Shown: positions 31,944 through 40,021, numbered from the stretch's first letter. The stretch is 41,883 nt of DNA from Candidatus Peregrinibacteria bacterium (GCA_016186205.1 JACPMA010000018.1:1-41883), one strand, 5' to 3'. Numbers and translations: made by a program. The notes: generated by a model from the letters alone, not told the origin.

Positions 31944-33469
31944 TTTGAATTATTCTTTGCGGCCAGAGTTTTTGACGCAATGACCGCCGCATCGGCTTTT
32001 ATAAGAGGGCCGTTCGGCATGCAGAATCCGTTTTCTTTCTTTACTTTGTATCGTTTAACTATGCCGTAATGTTTTGCGCTCGCCACTTCTGCTGCGAATT
32101 CGTCCGTCGGCTTGACATCGCGGCAGACATTTTCTTCCCGATCGACATCGACCAATGGAAGTTTTGCAGCATCCAGCATTAGTTTATAAAAATTGCCACG
32201 CTTGATCGGTTTTTTTATTTCAACGGTTTCGTTTATTAATCCAAGTTCTAACGCTTTTGAAACGCAAGGCGCGTAATTCTTTTTTCCGAATTGGCGCTGC
32301 ATGGCAGGCGTAAGTTTTTCTATGGTTGTGCCGCATCCTTCGCCTGTAACCGATACAGCAATCTGCACCGCAAATGACAAAGGAGTTTTTGCTTTCGGTT
32401 TGTAAAGTTTATTTTTTGGGATGCGATAATTTTTCAGTTCGACCATTCGTTCCGTGAGTTCAGTAATTTCTTTGTATCCTTTTGTTTTCTCCGTCACATC
32501 TTTCCATGCAAGAGTTTCGGCCGGAGTTTCGGTTGGAGTATCCGCCGCTTTTCGTTCAAGAATTTTTTCATCAACCGGAGCCGTAGCGTCTTTTTTTGGC
32601 AGTGCAGCTATTTTTGCAGGCGTGTCGGTTTTTTCAGGGACAGTTGGAGTTTTTACCGGCGATTGCGGCGTAGGCGTGGACGGTGTCGTCGGCGGTAGTG
32701 ATTTGGTTGTGAAATTTTGATTTCCGCTTGTAGCTTTATTTCCAGCGCTGTCTTTTGATTGAACGCGGAAATAATAGATCTTTCCAGCTTTTAGTCCGGT
32801 GAGTTTTACAATGTGGCTTGTTACGGGGTTGGTATCGATTTTTGTATTCGATCCATAGAAGGTTGTAAGACCATACGCAACTTGAGAAGTGGAAGCTTCA
32901 TCAGTTGTCCATGTGATTACCGTTGCAGTTTCTTCTGTATCAGAAACTGAAATTGCGGAAATCGACGGAGCTGTTTTATCAGTTGGTGTTGTAGGTGTAA
33001 CGGTTGGTGAGGGTGATGGCGATGGTGAAGGAGATGGTGACGATGCCGGAGCTGGAGCCGGATCCGGAGCTGGTGATGGAGTTGGAAGTGTGCCGAAAGT
33101 ATATGAAGTTCCAGGTTGAGTTCCGGCAGTGCCGGCTTTCGCGCATGCCCAGCCATCGCCAAACGAAGGATCATTTAAAGGCCCGGTATCATATGGTTCA
33201 TATCCGGATGCGCATGTAATTTTTGCGTCGCTTGTTTTGCTGCAAACCATAAAACACCCGGCAGAACCGCTGGTATTCGTACATACCGCATTGCCGGCCC
33301 ATGTGATTCCGCTCGACACCGGTTCATCATAGACATTGCAGCTTGTTGATCCTTCGGTGACCGTGGCGAGAGGCGCTGCTTTGCTTATATCGATTACGGC
33401 GAGTAAGAGAAACGTCAGCGCGAATAGAAATGTGCCGCCAAAGAAAAAATGATGTTTTTTGATGGCCAT
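31940..33469 (-). CDS. Secreted protein with FN3-like domain, Pro/Ser-rich linkers and C-terminal SLH-like domains
   Basis: 509 residues. The signal segment is FFFGGTFLFALTFLLLAVIDISKAAP. A Cys-rich N-terminal domain follows (SCNVYDEP, CTNTSGSAGCFMVCSK), then a Pro-Ser-Ala linker, an FN3-like domain (ISVSDTEETATVITWTTDEASTSQVAYG, LKAGKIYYFRVQSKDSAGN), a second Pro/Thr-rich linker, and an SLH-like C-terminus closely similar to that of the downstream gene (AKHYGIVKRYKVKKENGFCMPNGPLIKADAAVIASKTL). The pair is likely a tandem duplication that diverged in the N-terminal half. It has a promoter with a repeated 9-bp motif. Confidence 0.82.
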   Translation of the reverse strand: MAIKKHHFFFGGTFLFALTFLLLAVIDISKAAPLATVTEGSTSCNVYDEPVSSGITWAGNAVCTNTSGSAGCFMVCSKTSDAKITCASGYEPYDTGPLNDPSFGDGWACAKAGTAGTQPGTSYTFGTLPTPSPAPDPAPAPASSPSPSPSPSPSPTVTPTTPTDKTAPSISAISVSDTEETATVITWTTDEASTSQVAYGLTTFYGSNTKIDTNPVTSHIVKLTGLKAGKIYYFRVQSKDSAGNKATSGNQNFTTKSLPPTTPSTPTPQSPVKTPTVPEKTDTPAKIAALPKKDATAPVDEKILERKAADTPTETPAETLAWKDVTEKTKGYKEITELTERMVELKNYRIPKNKLYKPKAKTPLSFAVQIAVSVTGEGCGTTIEKLTPAMQRQFGKKNYAPCVSKALELGLINETVEIKKPIKRGNFYKLMLDAAKLPLVDVDREENVCRDVKPTDEFAAEVASAKHYGIVKRYKVKKENGFCMPNGPLIKADAAVIASKTLAAKNNSK

Positions 33470-33495
33470 ATTATTTGTTTTTATTTAAGGCTTTA

Positions 33496-33533
33496 ATTAT
33501 CTAAACTATACCATATATTATCTAATTTGTCTA
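33496..33533 (-). promoter_or_regulatory. Promoter with duplicated TTAGATAAT operator-like sites
   Basis: On the minus strand TAGACA (33528-33533), a 17-nt spacer, and TATAGT (33505-33510). The word TTAGATAAT occurs twice, at 33517-33525 inside the spacer and at 33496-33504 just after the -10, 21 bp apart, which puts both on the same face of the helix. It reads toward the gene starting at 33469. Confidence 0.6.
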
Positions 33534-33998
33534 TGACTTAAAACCCTTCTTAACTTTCTCAATCCTTTCCTCTACTTTTTTCTGAAGATTTTTGTCTTTT
33601 AGAGCTAAAATTTTTACTGCAGCCAGCGCTGCGTTTTTTGGATCAACAACAGTCATCGCAGGCGTATCGCTAGGCATTAAAACTGAAGAATGTATGTTTG
33701 CCAGATAGTCTGCTTTATCAGAAAAAGGCGGGCAAGCTATTACCGGATGCACGGCTGAACCAGAAATAACGCCGGAAAGCCCATTGCTTCTCCCGGCGCA
33801 CGTAATATAAACGACGTCCTCTTTTTTATTTGTCTCTTTTATATATTCCACGCAGAGCTCCGGAACTTTATGAGCCGAAATAACGCGCACTTCATGCGGA
33901 ATGCCGAATTTATCAAGCTCGTCAGTGATTTTTTTCGCGTGCTCGCGGTCAGATTCCGAGCCGAGGAGAATGGGGATCAACACGAGATCATTATACAT
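33531..33998 (-). CDS. purE: AIR carboxylase / PurE, class II-like
   Basis: 155 residues from the ATG at 33998. GSESDREHAKKI is the phosphate-binding loop and VRVISAHKVPE the conserved SAH motif. The segment CAGRSNGLSGVISGSAVHPVIACPP resembles the class II (animal PAICS-type) AGRSNGLGPVxSGN sequence. Class I bacterial PurE has AGxAAHLPGM there. Class II enzymes carboxylate AIR directly with CO2 without PurK. A longer open frame to 34181 overlaps the upstream cysteine-rich gene and is not PurE-like. It lies 16 nt after that gene and probably shares its transcript. Confidence 0.92.
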   Translation of the reverse strand: MYNDLVLIPILLGSESDREHAKKITDELDKFGIPHEVRVISAHKVPELCVEYIKETNKKEDVVYITCAGRSNGLSGVISGSAVHPVIACPPFSDKADYLANIHSSVLMPSDTPAMTVVDPKNAALAAVKILALKDKNLQKKVEERIEKVKKGFKS

Positions 33999-34014
33999 GA
34001 GTAAGGTTCCGTAA

Positions 34015-35523
34015 TCACGCCGGGAAAGGTACAAGTTTATTTCGGCGGAGGTATCTTGCTTCAAATGACATGCGCGGAATCGGTACGTTGGTTTTCTTAT
34101 AGAATTCAAGTTCCTGTTTTTGAAAGCGGAAAAGTTTACCGGTTTCCGGACATCGGTATGAATGTTGAATAATTTCTTCAATATCGGCGCCTTTCATATC
34201 ATCCGGCAATTCCGAAACTTCGCGGAATGTGCCTTGCGGAGGCGGAGTTACCTTTTCTTCTTTAGGAAAATAATCCTGCGCCATACTGTCGCCGTAAGGG
34301 AAACAGGATAATTCAGCCGGAAAGAACTCTCCATATTCACCGGTTTCACGCATCTTCGCTTTTATGCGCTTCACGAGATCTTCATATTCTTCTTTTGAAT
34401 ATTGTTTGTTCAAAATGCAATATGACCTACGGTTCAATCCGACGCAGCCAAAACAGTGATTGCAGTTGTAGCACGAATCGCAATATTCCATATCAGAACT
34501 GTTGATCGTATAGACGGAGAATTTTACGTTGTAGGATTTGAATGCAGTGACAAATTCATAGCCAAGTTCGGTTTCGCCATAGGCAAAGAGATCATAGGAA
34601 TCCTTGCATCGAACGGCATTCACAAGGTATCGGCAATCGTGGAGTTCGGAGCAGTTATAGCAATCGAGCGCATTTCTGCAATTATAGAGTCCGTCGCCGG
34701 TGGCATTTTCGCAATTCAAAATGATTTCCCGTTTGAACGGAAATTGCGAAGACCATTCGTTCCATTGCGTTATGGCATGCTGAAGACCGCTCCACGAAGA
34801 GAGATTCCATGCTTTGAGTTGTTCATAGTAAGAATCTTTTGAGTGCGGTTCATTAAAAATATGATACTCTTTTTGTTCCAGGCCGTAACAGAAGAGCGAG
34901 TTTGAAGTGCCTCGGCAGAAACGGATAAATGCGCAGTCGCGCGATGATTTACAATCATCACAGAACTGCAGATTATATCCATGTTCTACGTTCACGCATT
35001 CATAGCAAAGTTCTGATTTTATAACATTGGTGCAATCGAGCGAATCTTTAACATGGTCGCAGAATTTCAAATACATTGAATCTTCAATATATTCCGAATT
35101 GAAAATGAAATAGCAATTTTTACAGTTGCCGGCGTGATTCATATATTCCGAATTGACTTCATTTCCACCGGTTGCTTTGTGCATGTGGGGAGAAACACGA
35201 TGGAGATTACTGAATTGCTCAAAAAAAGTTTTGTTAAAATCAAACGAAGGCCATGCGGGCGCTGTCCAGTCGTCTTTAAACCACGCATCGACATGGTATA
35301 CGGGGATATTCGCATCCGGCCGAAGATTAGAAATCATGTCGCGGCCTGTTTTGTCGCATTTTCTTTTGAAGAGATTTCGTTCATTGCGCCATGCAAGCCT
35401 TCGCTGGAGCCGGCAGCGCGGACAAAAGGTCGGGAATGGAACGTCTATTTTTTTATAATACGCCGCATCGACCTCGTCGATGGTAAAATTCTGTTGGCAA
35501 TTTTTGCATGCGCGATTTTCCAT
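34015..35523 (-). CDS. Cysteine-rich zinc-ribbon/repeat protein, copy A
   Basis: 502 residues. The N-terminal ribbon CKNCQQNF...YYKKIDVPFPTFCPRCRLQRRLAWRNE is followed by WFKDDWTAP...FDFNKTFFEQF. Then come two repeat halves built of short units rich in Cys and aromatic residues (NHAGNCKNCYFIFNSEYIED; CRNALDCYNCSELHDCRYLV). The second half ends CFGCVGLNRRSYCILNKQYSKEEYE. A C-terminal copy of the ribbon scaffold, with fewer Cys, follows (CPETGKLFRFQKQELEFYKKTNVPIPRMSFEARYLRRN). Unlike copies B and C it lacks the last CxxC...CxxC ribbon. There is no signal peptide, so it is probably cytoplasmic. Its function is unknown; some databases label such proteins CaiB/BaiF, which the sequence does not support. 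It faces a divergent TrmB gene across 143 nt. Confidence 0.85.
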   Translation of the reverse strand: MENRACKNCQQNFTIDEVDAAYYKKIDVPFPTFCPRCRLQRRLAWRNERNLFKRKCDKTGRDMISNLRPDANIPVYHVDAWFKDDWTAPAWPSFDFNKTFFEQFSNLHRVSPHMHKATGGNEVNSEYMNHAGNCKNCYFIFNSEYIEDSMYLKFCDHVKDSLDCTNVIKSELCYECVNVEHGYNLQFCDDCKSSRDCAFIRFCRGTSNSLFCYGLEQKEYHIFNEPHSKDSYYEQLKAWNLSSWSGLQHAITQWNEWSSQFPFKREIILNCENATGDGLYNCRNALDCYNCSELHDCRYLVNAVRCKDSYDLFAYGETELGYEFVTAFKSYNVKFSVYTINSSDMEYCDSCYNCNHCFGCVGLNRRSYCILNKQYSKEEYEDLVKRIKAKMRETGEYGEFFPAELSCFPYGDSMAQDYFPKEEKVTPPPQGTFREVSELPDDMKGADIEEIIQHSYRCPETGKLFRFQKQELEFYKKTNVPIPRMSFEARYLRRNKLVPFPA

Positions 35524-35532
35524 AATATTTCA

Positions 35533-35561
35533 TTAATATCGGCTCACTGAAAAATTGTCAA
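35533..35561 (-). promoter_or_regulatory. Strong promoter of cysteine-rich gene A
   Basis: On the minus strand TTGACA (35556-35561), a 17-nt spacer, TATTAA (35533-35538), then 9 nt to the ATG at 35523. It is divergent from the TrmB1 promoter, with 29 nt between the two -35 boxes. Confidence 0.7.
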
Positions 35562-35590
35562 CAAACTGTCGAAAAAAAATGTCATAAAAT

Positions 35591-35618
35591 TTGACTTTTT
35601 CTATCTGTTTGTTATACT
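35591..35618 (+). promoter_or_regulatory. Promoter of the first TrmB-type regulator gene
   Basis: TTGACT (35591-35596), a 16-nt spacer, TATACT (35613-35618). The spacer contains TATCTGTT (35602-35609), also present in the TrmB2 promoter spacer. Confidence 0.7.
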
Positions 35619-35666
35619 TAAAGTACATTCTGACGATTTTTTTCCACACAATTTACTACGCTCTCT

Positions 35667-36437
35667 ATGATTGCAATACTTCAAAAATTCGGATTAAAGC
35701 AGAAAGAAGCACTCCTCTATCTCGCATGCCTTGAGCTTGGAGCGCCTTCACCAGTTTCCACGATTGCGAAACGTGGCCGCATCAATAGAACCACGACATA
35801 CGATATTCTCGACCAGCTTGTCCACAGAGGCCTCGTGCACAGTTTTGTTCGTGGCGGGAATAGGTATTATGAACCGCTCCCGCCTGCAAAACTTGTTTCA
35901 TATCTCGAAGAGCAGAGTAAAAAATTCAGCCATCTCGCAGAAGCAGCATCAAAAGCATTGCCTGAACTGAATGCCCATTATAATCCTTCTCATCGACCAA
36001 AAGTATATTTCTATGAAGGAGAAGAGGGGCTTATTCGAGTCTATGAGGAAACACTTTCTTCTTCTGAAGAGATTTTGGCGTACGCGAGCGACCAAGCAAA
36101 TCAGGAAGCTATTCCGTGGTATTTTCCCGCTTATTATAAAAGACGCGCTGCTAAAAAAATCTCCATTCGAGCGCTATTTCCTGATACTCCGAAAGATCGG
36201 GAGCGGCATGCTTTAGATCATCAAGAATTACGCCAAAGTCGCCTCCTGCCTAAATCTAAACTCGATTTCACTCCGGAAATAAATTTTTTTGACAACAAAA
36301 TCATGATTGCTGACTGGAAGGAAAAGTTCGGCATTATAATAGAGAGCCCTGAAATTGTGAGAGTTTTCAAGCAAACTTTTGAACTTGCATGGGAGGCGGC
36401 AGAAAAGTATCACAAAAAACTTATTAGCAAAAAATAA
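35667..36437 (+). CDS. TrmB family transcriptional regulator (copy 1)
   Basis: 256 residues. The N-terminal winged helix reads LQKFGLKQKEALLYLACLELGAPSPVSTIAKRGRINRTTTYDILDQLVHRGLV (about 5-57), typical of TrmB. A short coiled coil (LVSYLEEQSKKFSHLAEAASKALPEL) is followed by a ligand-domain-like region beginning PKVYFYEGEEGLIRVYEETLSSSEEILAYAS, the conserved start of the TrmB-type sensor domain. The C-terminal sugar-binding lobe of archaeal TrmB is missing. It is divergent from cysteine-rich gene A and tail to tail with gene B (26-nt gap), so it is a candidate regulator of both. Confidence 0.9.
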   Translation: MIAILQKFGLKQKEALLYLACLELGAPSPVSTIAKRGRINRTTTYDILDQLVHRGLVHSFVRGGNRYYEPLPPAKLVSYLEEQSKKFSHLAEAASKALPELNAHYNPSHRPKVYFYEGEEGLIRVYEETLSSSEEILAYASDQANQEAIPWYFPAYYKRRAAKKISIRALFPDTPKDRERHALDHQELRQSRLLPKSKLDFTPEINFFDNKIMIADWKEKFGIIIESPEIVRVFKQTFELAWEAAEKYHKKLISKK

Positions 36438-36463
36438 ATAGGATGCAGCGGCTAATTTGTATA

Positions 36464-38125
36464 TCAATATACCGTTTTTAAATAACAGGCCTCGCAATAG
36501 ACAATTTCCGGTCGATCGGACGCATAAGTGGTTTGAATTTCTGTGCCGCATTTTGAGCACAGACGCTGCCAAAGCTGCAGTGGATTACGGCTTATCCATC
36601 TTCTACGATGCCGTTCATCCGGATGAAGCCGCGGAAGCCCTAGCCCCATTTCGCGGTACAGTTTGAGTTCCTGTTCTGTAATGCGGTAATTTCTGCCGGT
36701 TGCTTCGCAGGCAAGCACTTCTTTTAAAATGCTGTCCGGCGCATCTTTTGCGGAAAGCGGAATTTTTGAAGGCTCGATTGTTTCTTTGCCGGTCGTCCAT
36801 GGAAGATTCTCTTTCCACGCAAGCCCGCTGTTTTCCGCAGTTTCTTTTGTGAGCGGGAAATATTCCTGCGCCACGGTTTCGTTGTAACTGTATGGCGCAA
36901 TGTTCATGGGGAAAAATTCTCCCCACTCCCCTGTTTTTTTCATGTGCTCGATAATTCTGGCCGTCAATTTTTCATATTCTCCTTGCGGATATTTTTTATT
37001 AAACACGCAGTATTGCTGTTTTTGCAATCCGATGCAGCCGAAACTGTAATTACTTCCTGTGACGCATTGAAAGCAGTAAGTGAGATCGTGCGAACCGTCG
37101 AAACAGTCGGCGCAAAATCGCAGATTAAAAATATTTTGGCCGCAGGCTTGCGATTCATAAATCCGTTCCGCGTTAGAGCCCCAGACGGAATAATCCATGC
37201 AGTCTTTTGCAGTGCGGATGAATAAGCAATGACTGCAATCGCGGGATTCGCGCACGCCGTAGCACTCATTGCAATCTTTACTTTGATAAATGTAATTTCC
37301 GCTCACGTTGTCGTTCATTTCGCCGGTAATCGCCTTGCGCGGAAATTCCAGCTTCAGTTTTTCAAAGCGTTCGCTCGCAAGTTTGATATGCTGCGGATTT
37401 GCAAAATCAAACGGCGCAACCCGCCGTTCATACTCTTCTTTATTAAATTGTTCATTAAAAAAGCAGTATTTTTTCTGGCGCAGCCCTACGCAGCCGAAGC
37501 AGCTCATGCAGCCGCGGCAGTCATAGAGAAACGCGCTGTCTGCGCATTGTTTCGCAAGCTGGCTCCACTTTACATTAAAGCAATTTTCGCAGTCGGTGCA
37601 TTCATAACACCGTTCGCATTTGAAAATCTCCGTGCAGTCGATGCACATTTTTGAATAAAAAATACGGTATGAATAGAGGCAGGATTCGTTGTAATCAGCC
37701 TCGATAATCAGATAGCAATCCTTGGACCATCCCACTTGATTCACAAAATCGCAGTTCTGCACGCCGACCACTTGCAATGCAAGAAGCGGGACTTGCTGTA
37801 AAAGTTCGCTGAATTGCTCGAAAAAAGGGCGGTTAAAATCAAACGCGCGGCCGAATAGCAAAGCGTTCCATCTATCGCTGTACCATTCATCAATGCTGAA
37901 CGCTTTATACTTGCTGTCAGGCGCAATGATCGACATCATTTTTTTGCCCGACAAATCGCAGTTGCGCATATAGAGCGTGCGTTCCATGCGAAACGCGAGC
38001 CGCCGCTGCAGTCGGCAGCGCGGACAGAGTGTTGGAGATGGCACATCGATTTTTTCATAATACTTTACATCTCGATCGGTGATTTCAAAGGAACTTTTGC
38101 ATGATAGGCAGTTGCGTGTTTCCAT
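36464..38125 (-). CDS. Cysteine-rich zinc-ribbon/repeat protein, copy B
   Basis: 553 residues with about 38 Cys by my count. The layout is: N-terminal ribbon (CLSCKSSFEI...YYEKIDVPSPTLCPRCRLQRRLAF); EWYSDRWNALLFGRAFDFNRPFFEQF; first repeat half ending CFGCVGLRQKKYCFFNEQFNKEEYE; second repeat half (CNECYGVRESRDCSHCLFIRTAKDCMDYSVWG ...) ending FGCIGLQKQQYCVFNKKYPQGEYE; a linker with EYFPLTKE; the ribbon-like CEATGRNYRITEQELKLYREMGLGLP; and a final four-Cys ribbon (LCSKCGTEIQTTYASDRPEIVYCEACY). Short units with regularly placed Cys could form a solenoid. It follows TrmB2 by 21 nt on the same strand, so the two are probably co-transcribed. Confidence 0.85.
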   Translation of the reverse strand: METRNCLSCKSSFEITDRDVKYYEKIDVPSPTLCPRCRLQRRLAFRMERTLYMRNCDLSGKKMMSIIAPDSKYKAFSIDEWYSDRWNALLFGRAFDFNRPFFEQFSELLQQVPLLALQVVGVQNCDFVNQVGWSKDCYLIIEADYNESCLYSYRIFYSKMCIDCTEIFKCERCYECTDCENCFNVKWSQLAKQCADSAFLYDCRGCMSCFGCVGLRQKKYCFFNEQFNKEEYERRVAPFDFANPQHIKLASERFEKLKLEFPRKAITGEMNDNVSGNYIYQSKDCNECYGVRESRDCSHCLFIRTAKDCMDYSVWGSNAERIYESQACGQNIFNLRFCADCFDGSHDLTYCFQCVTGSNYSFGCIGLQKQQYCVFNKKYPQGEYEKLTARIIEHMKKTGEWGEFFPMNIAPYSYNETVAQEYFPLTKETAENSGLAWKENLPWTTGKETIEPSKIPLSAKDAPDSILKEVLACEATGRNYRITEQELKLYREMGLGLPRLHPDERHRRRWISRNPLQLWQRLCSKCGTEIQTTYASDRPEIVYCEACYLKTVY

Positions 38126-38146
38126 AGATTTATTATATCTGTTTCC

Positions 38147-38890
38147 CTAGGGAATATTTCCCCATACGAGTTCGAAAAGTGCACGTTGAGTCTGTGCCAA
38201 GGACGGATTTACGATTTCGGTTGCGCAGATTTCATTTTCTCCATAAGCAATCATAAAGATCGTGTGTTCGCCGATAATGGTATCCGAAGGAAATTGTACA
38301 TGATGAGGCAGTATTTTAACGTTGTGGAGTTTTGAAGCGAAATGTTTTTGATACGCGCGGCCTTCTTTGCAATCAACCACAAGCTCTTTTGCTCGCCCAT
38401 TTTTCTTGCGGAGCTCCTCTCCTATCCGAAGGTAATACTCGGGCATACGGTGCTTCACGAGGCTCGGATTGAATGCTGCATAGAATTCTTTTTCCTTGAG
38501 GACTGTTTCATAAATTTTCATCACTTCACGTTTTCCTTCATAAAATTTTACTTTTGGCGTGATAGAGAGTTTATTTTCGAGTTGTTCCAGCTTAGGGAGC
38601 TGGGCCTGGATGTTTTCAAGCGCTTGTTCGATTTGGTGGCCGCGGGTTTTCAAGAGATCTGGGAGCGAATCCACCGGGATGCATTTCACGTATGTGACTC
38701 CGTTTCGTTCCCATTCATCGATTACCCCGAGGCGTTTGAGCCGAGCGAGCATTTCGTACATGGAAGAGCGCGGAATACCGACATACTTGGCCATAACGCT
38801 GACTGCTTGTGAGCCAAGCGGAAGCATTTTTAGAAAAGCCTGTATTTCTTTATCACGAAGTCCGAGAGTTTGAAATATGGATTTTATCAT
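38147..38890 (-). CDS. TrmB family transcriptional regulator (copy 2)
   Basis: 247 residues from the ATG at 38890. The winged helix is FQTLGLRDKEIQAFLKMLPLGSQAVSVMAKYVGIPRSSMYEMLARLKRLGVI. A coiled coil follows (LLKTRGHQIEQALENIQAQLPKLEQLENKL), then PKVKFYEGKREVMKIYETVLKEKEFYAAFNPS, aligned with the sensor start of copy 1. It has the same overall build as copy 1, so the two are distant paralogues. A longer frame to 38929 would start between the -10 and the likely transcript start and was not used. It is the first gene of a two-gene unit with cysteine-rich gene B. Confidence 0.9.
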   Translation of the reverse strand: MIKSIFQTLGLRDKEIQAFLKMLPLGSQAVSVMAKYVGIPRSSMYEMLARLKRLGVIDEWERNGVTYVKCIPVDSLPDLLKTRGHQIEQALENIQAQLPKLEQLENKLSITPKVKFYEGKREVMKIYETVLKEKEFYAAFNPSLVKHRMPEYYLRIGEELRKKNGRAKELVVDCKEGRAYQKHFASKLHNVKILPHHVQFPSDTIIGEHTIFMIAYGENEICATEIVNPSLAQTQRALFELVWGNIP

Positions 38891-38920
38891 TATTGTTGCC
38901 GGAAAAAGTCGACAGTTAAA

Positions 38921-38949
38921 GTATAGCAATTTAACAGATAAAATTCAAA
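38921..38949 (-). promoter_or_regulatory. Promoter of TrmB copy 2 and cysteine-rich gene B
   Basis: On the minus strand TTGAAT (38944-38949), a 17-nt spacer, TATACT (38921-38926). TATCTGTT (38934-38941) lies inside the spacer, as in the TrmB1 promoter. Confidence 0.7.
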
Positions 38950-38979
38950 GTATTCAGCTATTCCATTGCCGTAGAATCT

Positions 38980-39007
38980 TGACAATTCTTTTATTCCTGT
39001 TACCATT
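38980..39007 (+). promoter_or_regulatory. Probable promoter of the receiver-like protein gene
   Basis: TTGACA (38980-38985), a 16-nt spacer, TACCAT (39002-39007), 27 nt before the ATG at 39035. The -10 is weak. Confidence 0.5.
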
Positions 39008-39034
39008 AATCCTTATCATCTAACTTTTTCTTTT

Positions 39035-39943
39035 ATGCAAGGAATTAACACACCAAAAGAGCCGCTTACGCTTGAGTCACTTCCGGCTGCACTTGATTCG
39101 GCAATTCACGATAGCGCGAAATGCAAGCAGTGGGCAGAAGAATTTGTTCCCGTATGGCGTGCATTTATTCGACAGGCGGCGCCGCTCTACCGAGGCGCCA
39201 CACCTTCTGAAAAAGCAGCAATATATGAATTATTACATGGAGTGAGCCGTCGCTATGAACGGCTGGAAAGAACAGCCTTTGAACGGTTGGGAGAAATTAA
39301 TATTCTCGGACTCATGGGATGTCTTTTGCGAGAAGAATTGCCCGAAGCCGGATTTCGGACATCGCTCGTGCAAAAGGAACGAGTACCAGGTCTTGTTCAA
39401 GAGACTGCAGCAGCAATTCGTCGCGACAGCGCCAGCGAAGGCGTTGAGTTAGATTCAGATGTTTTTGTAGAAGACTATCGCGCTCGTGAATTTTTAATAG
39501 TTGAAGATGATCTGCGCGTAAGGATTCCAGAACTCTTGCGGCAAAAAAGAGGTTCACGAGAAAATGATGAGGGCGTAAAGTGGGCAACAAATGCATCCGA
39601 TGCAGAGCGAGCCATAGATGATTTTGTACAAAAAGCCAGCGGTGGCGAAAAGCTTTTTATAATTTGCGATATGGAGTTTCCTCGTAAGGAGGACGGCATA
39701 CCTATTCCGACATGTGGTCGGCAGGTTATGGAATATGCCAAAAGCAAAATTGCTGAATGGAATCAACAACATCCAGATCATCCACCGTGTGAATTAGAAA
39801 TTTTTATGAATACAACAGGCATTAAATCACAAGAGCAATGCAAACTTGGTGATGGAGTTGTTGGTTTCAATCCCGCGGCGCGCGACAAAGATTCCGTTGT
39901 TGCTGCGATTGATGCTTATTTCAGATCTAATAAACCGTCGTAA
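39035..39943 (+). CDS. Protein with N-terminal helical region and degenerate receiver (REC)-like domain
   Basis: 302 residues. Residues 1-145 are mostly helical and unrecognised. From 152 the sequence resembles a response-regulator receiver: REFLIVEDD (acidic pair at 157-159), EKLFIICDMEFP (D212 at the phospho-acceptor place), LEIFMNTTG (T260/T261), and VVGFNPAARDKDSVVAAIDAYF as the last strand and helix. The conserved Lys of the KP motif is Asn (N279), and the first helix is interrupted by a charged insert (about 170-182). It may bind rather than relay phosphate, or be a pseudo-receiver. There is no output domain and no neighbouring histidine kinase. It is divergent from TrmB copy 2. Confidence 0.65.
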   Translation: MQGINTPKEPLTLESLPAALDSAIHDSAKCKQWAEEFVPVWRAFIRQAAPLYRGATPSEKAAIYELLHGVSRRYERLERTAFERLGEINILGLMGCLLREELPEAGFRTSLVQKERVPGLVQETAAAIRRDSASEGVELDSDVFVEDYRAREFLIVEDDLRVRIPELLRQKRGSRENDEGVKWATNASDAERAIDDFVQKASGGEKLFIICDMEFPRKEDGIPIPTCGRQVMEYAKSKIAEWNQQHPDHPPCELEIFMNTTGIKSQEQCKLGDGVVGFNPAARDKDSVVAAIDAYFRSNKPS

Positions 39944-39968
39944 TTGAAATTTCTTCCAAAATTTCAAT
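39943..39968 (+). terminator. Hairpin at the end of the receiver-like gene
   Basis: A 10-bp stem ATTGAAATTT (39943-39952) with AAATTTCAAT (39959-39968) starts on the last base of the stop codon. A T-rich stretch (GAGTTTTCTTGTTT) follows. Confidence 0.5.
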
Positions 39969-39991
39969 AGAGTTTTCTTGTTTGATAGAAG

Positions 39992-40021
39992 CACAAAAAT
40001 CCACCGCGGTGGATTTTTGTG
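39992..40021. terminator. Perfect 30-bp palindrome, probable bidirectional terminator
   Basis: The 30 bases are their own reverse complement, with CCACCGCGGTGG at the centre and A5/T5 runs towards the ends, so each strand gives a GC stem followed by T5. The lack of any loop base is unusual. Confidence 0.55.

Noticed and set aside
33999-34181. N-terminal extension of PurE by 61 residues
   Set aside because: The extra part overlaps the cysteine-rich gene in another frame and has no PurE similarity; homology begins at MYNDLVLIPILLGS.
34015-35523. CaiB/BaiF CoA-transferase label for the cysteine-rich family
   Set aside because: None of the CoA-transferase motifs is visible; the sequence is zinc-ribbon and Cys-repeat throughout.
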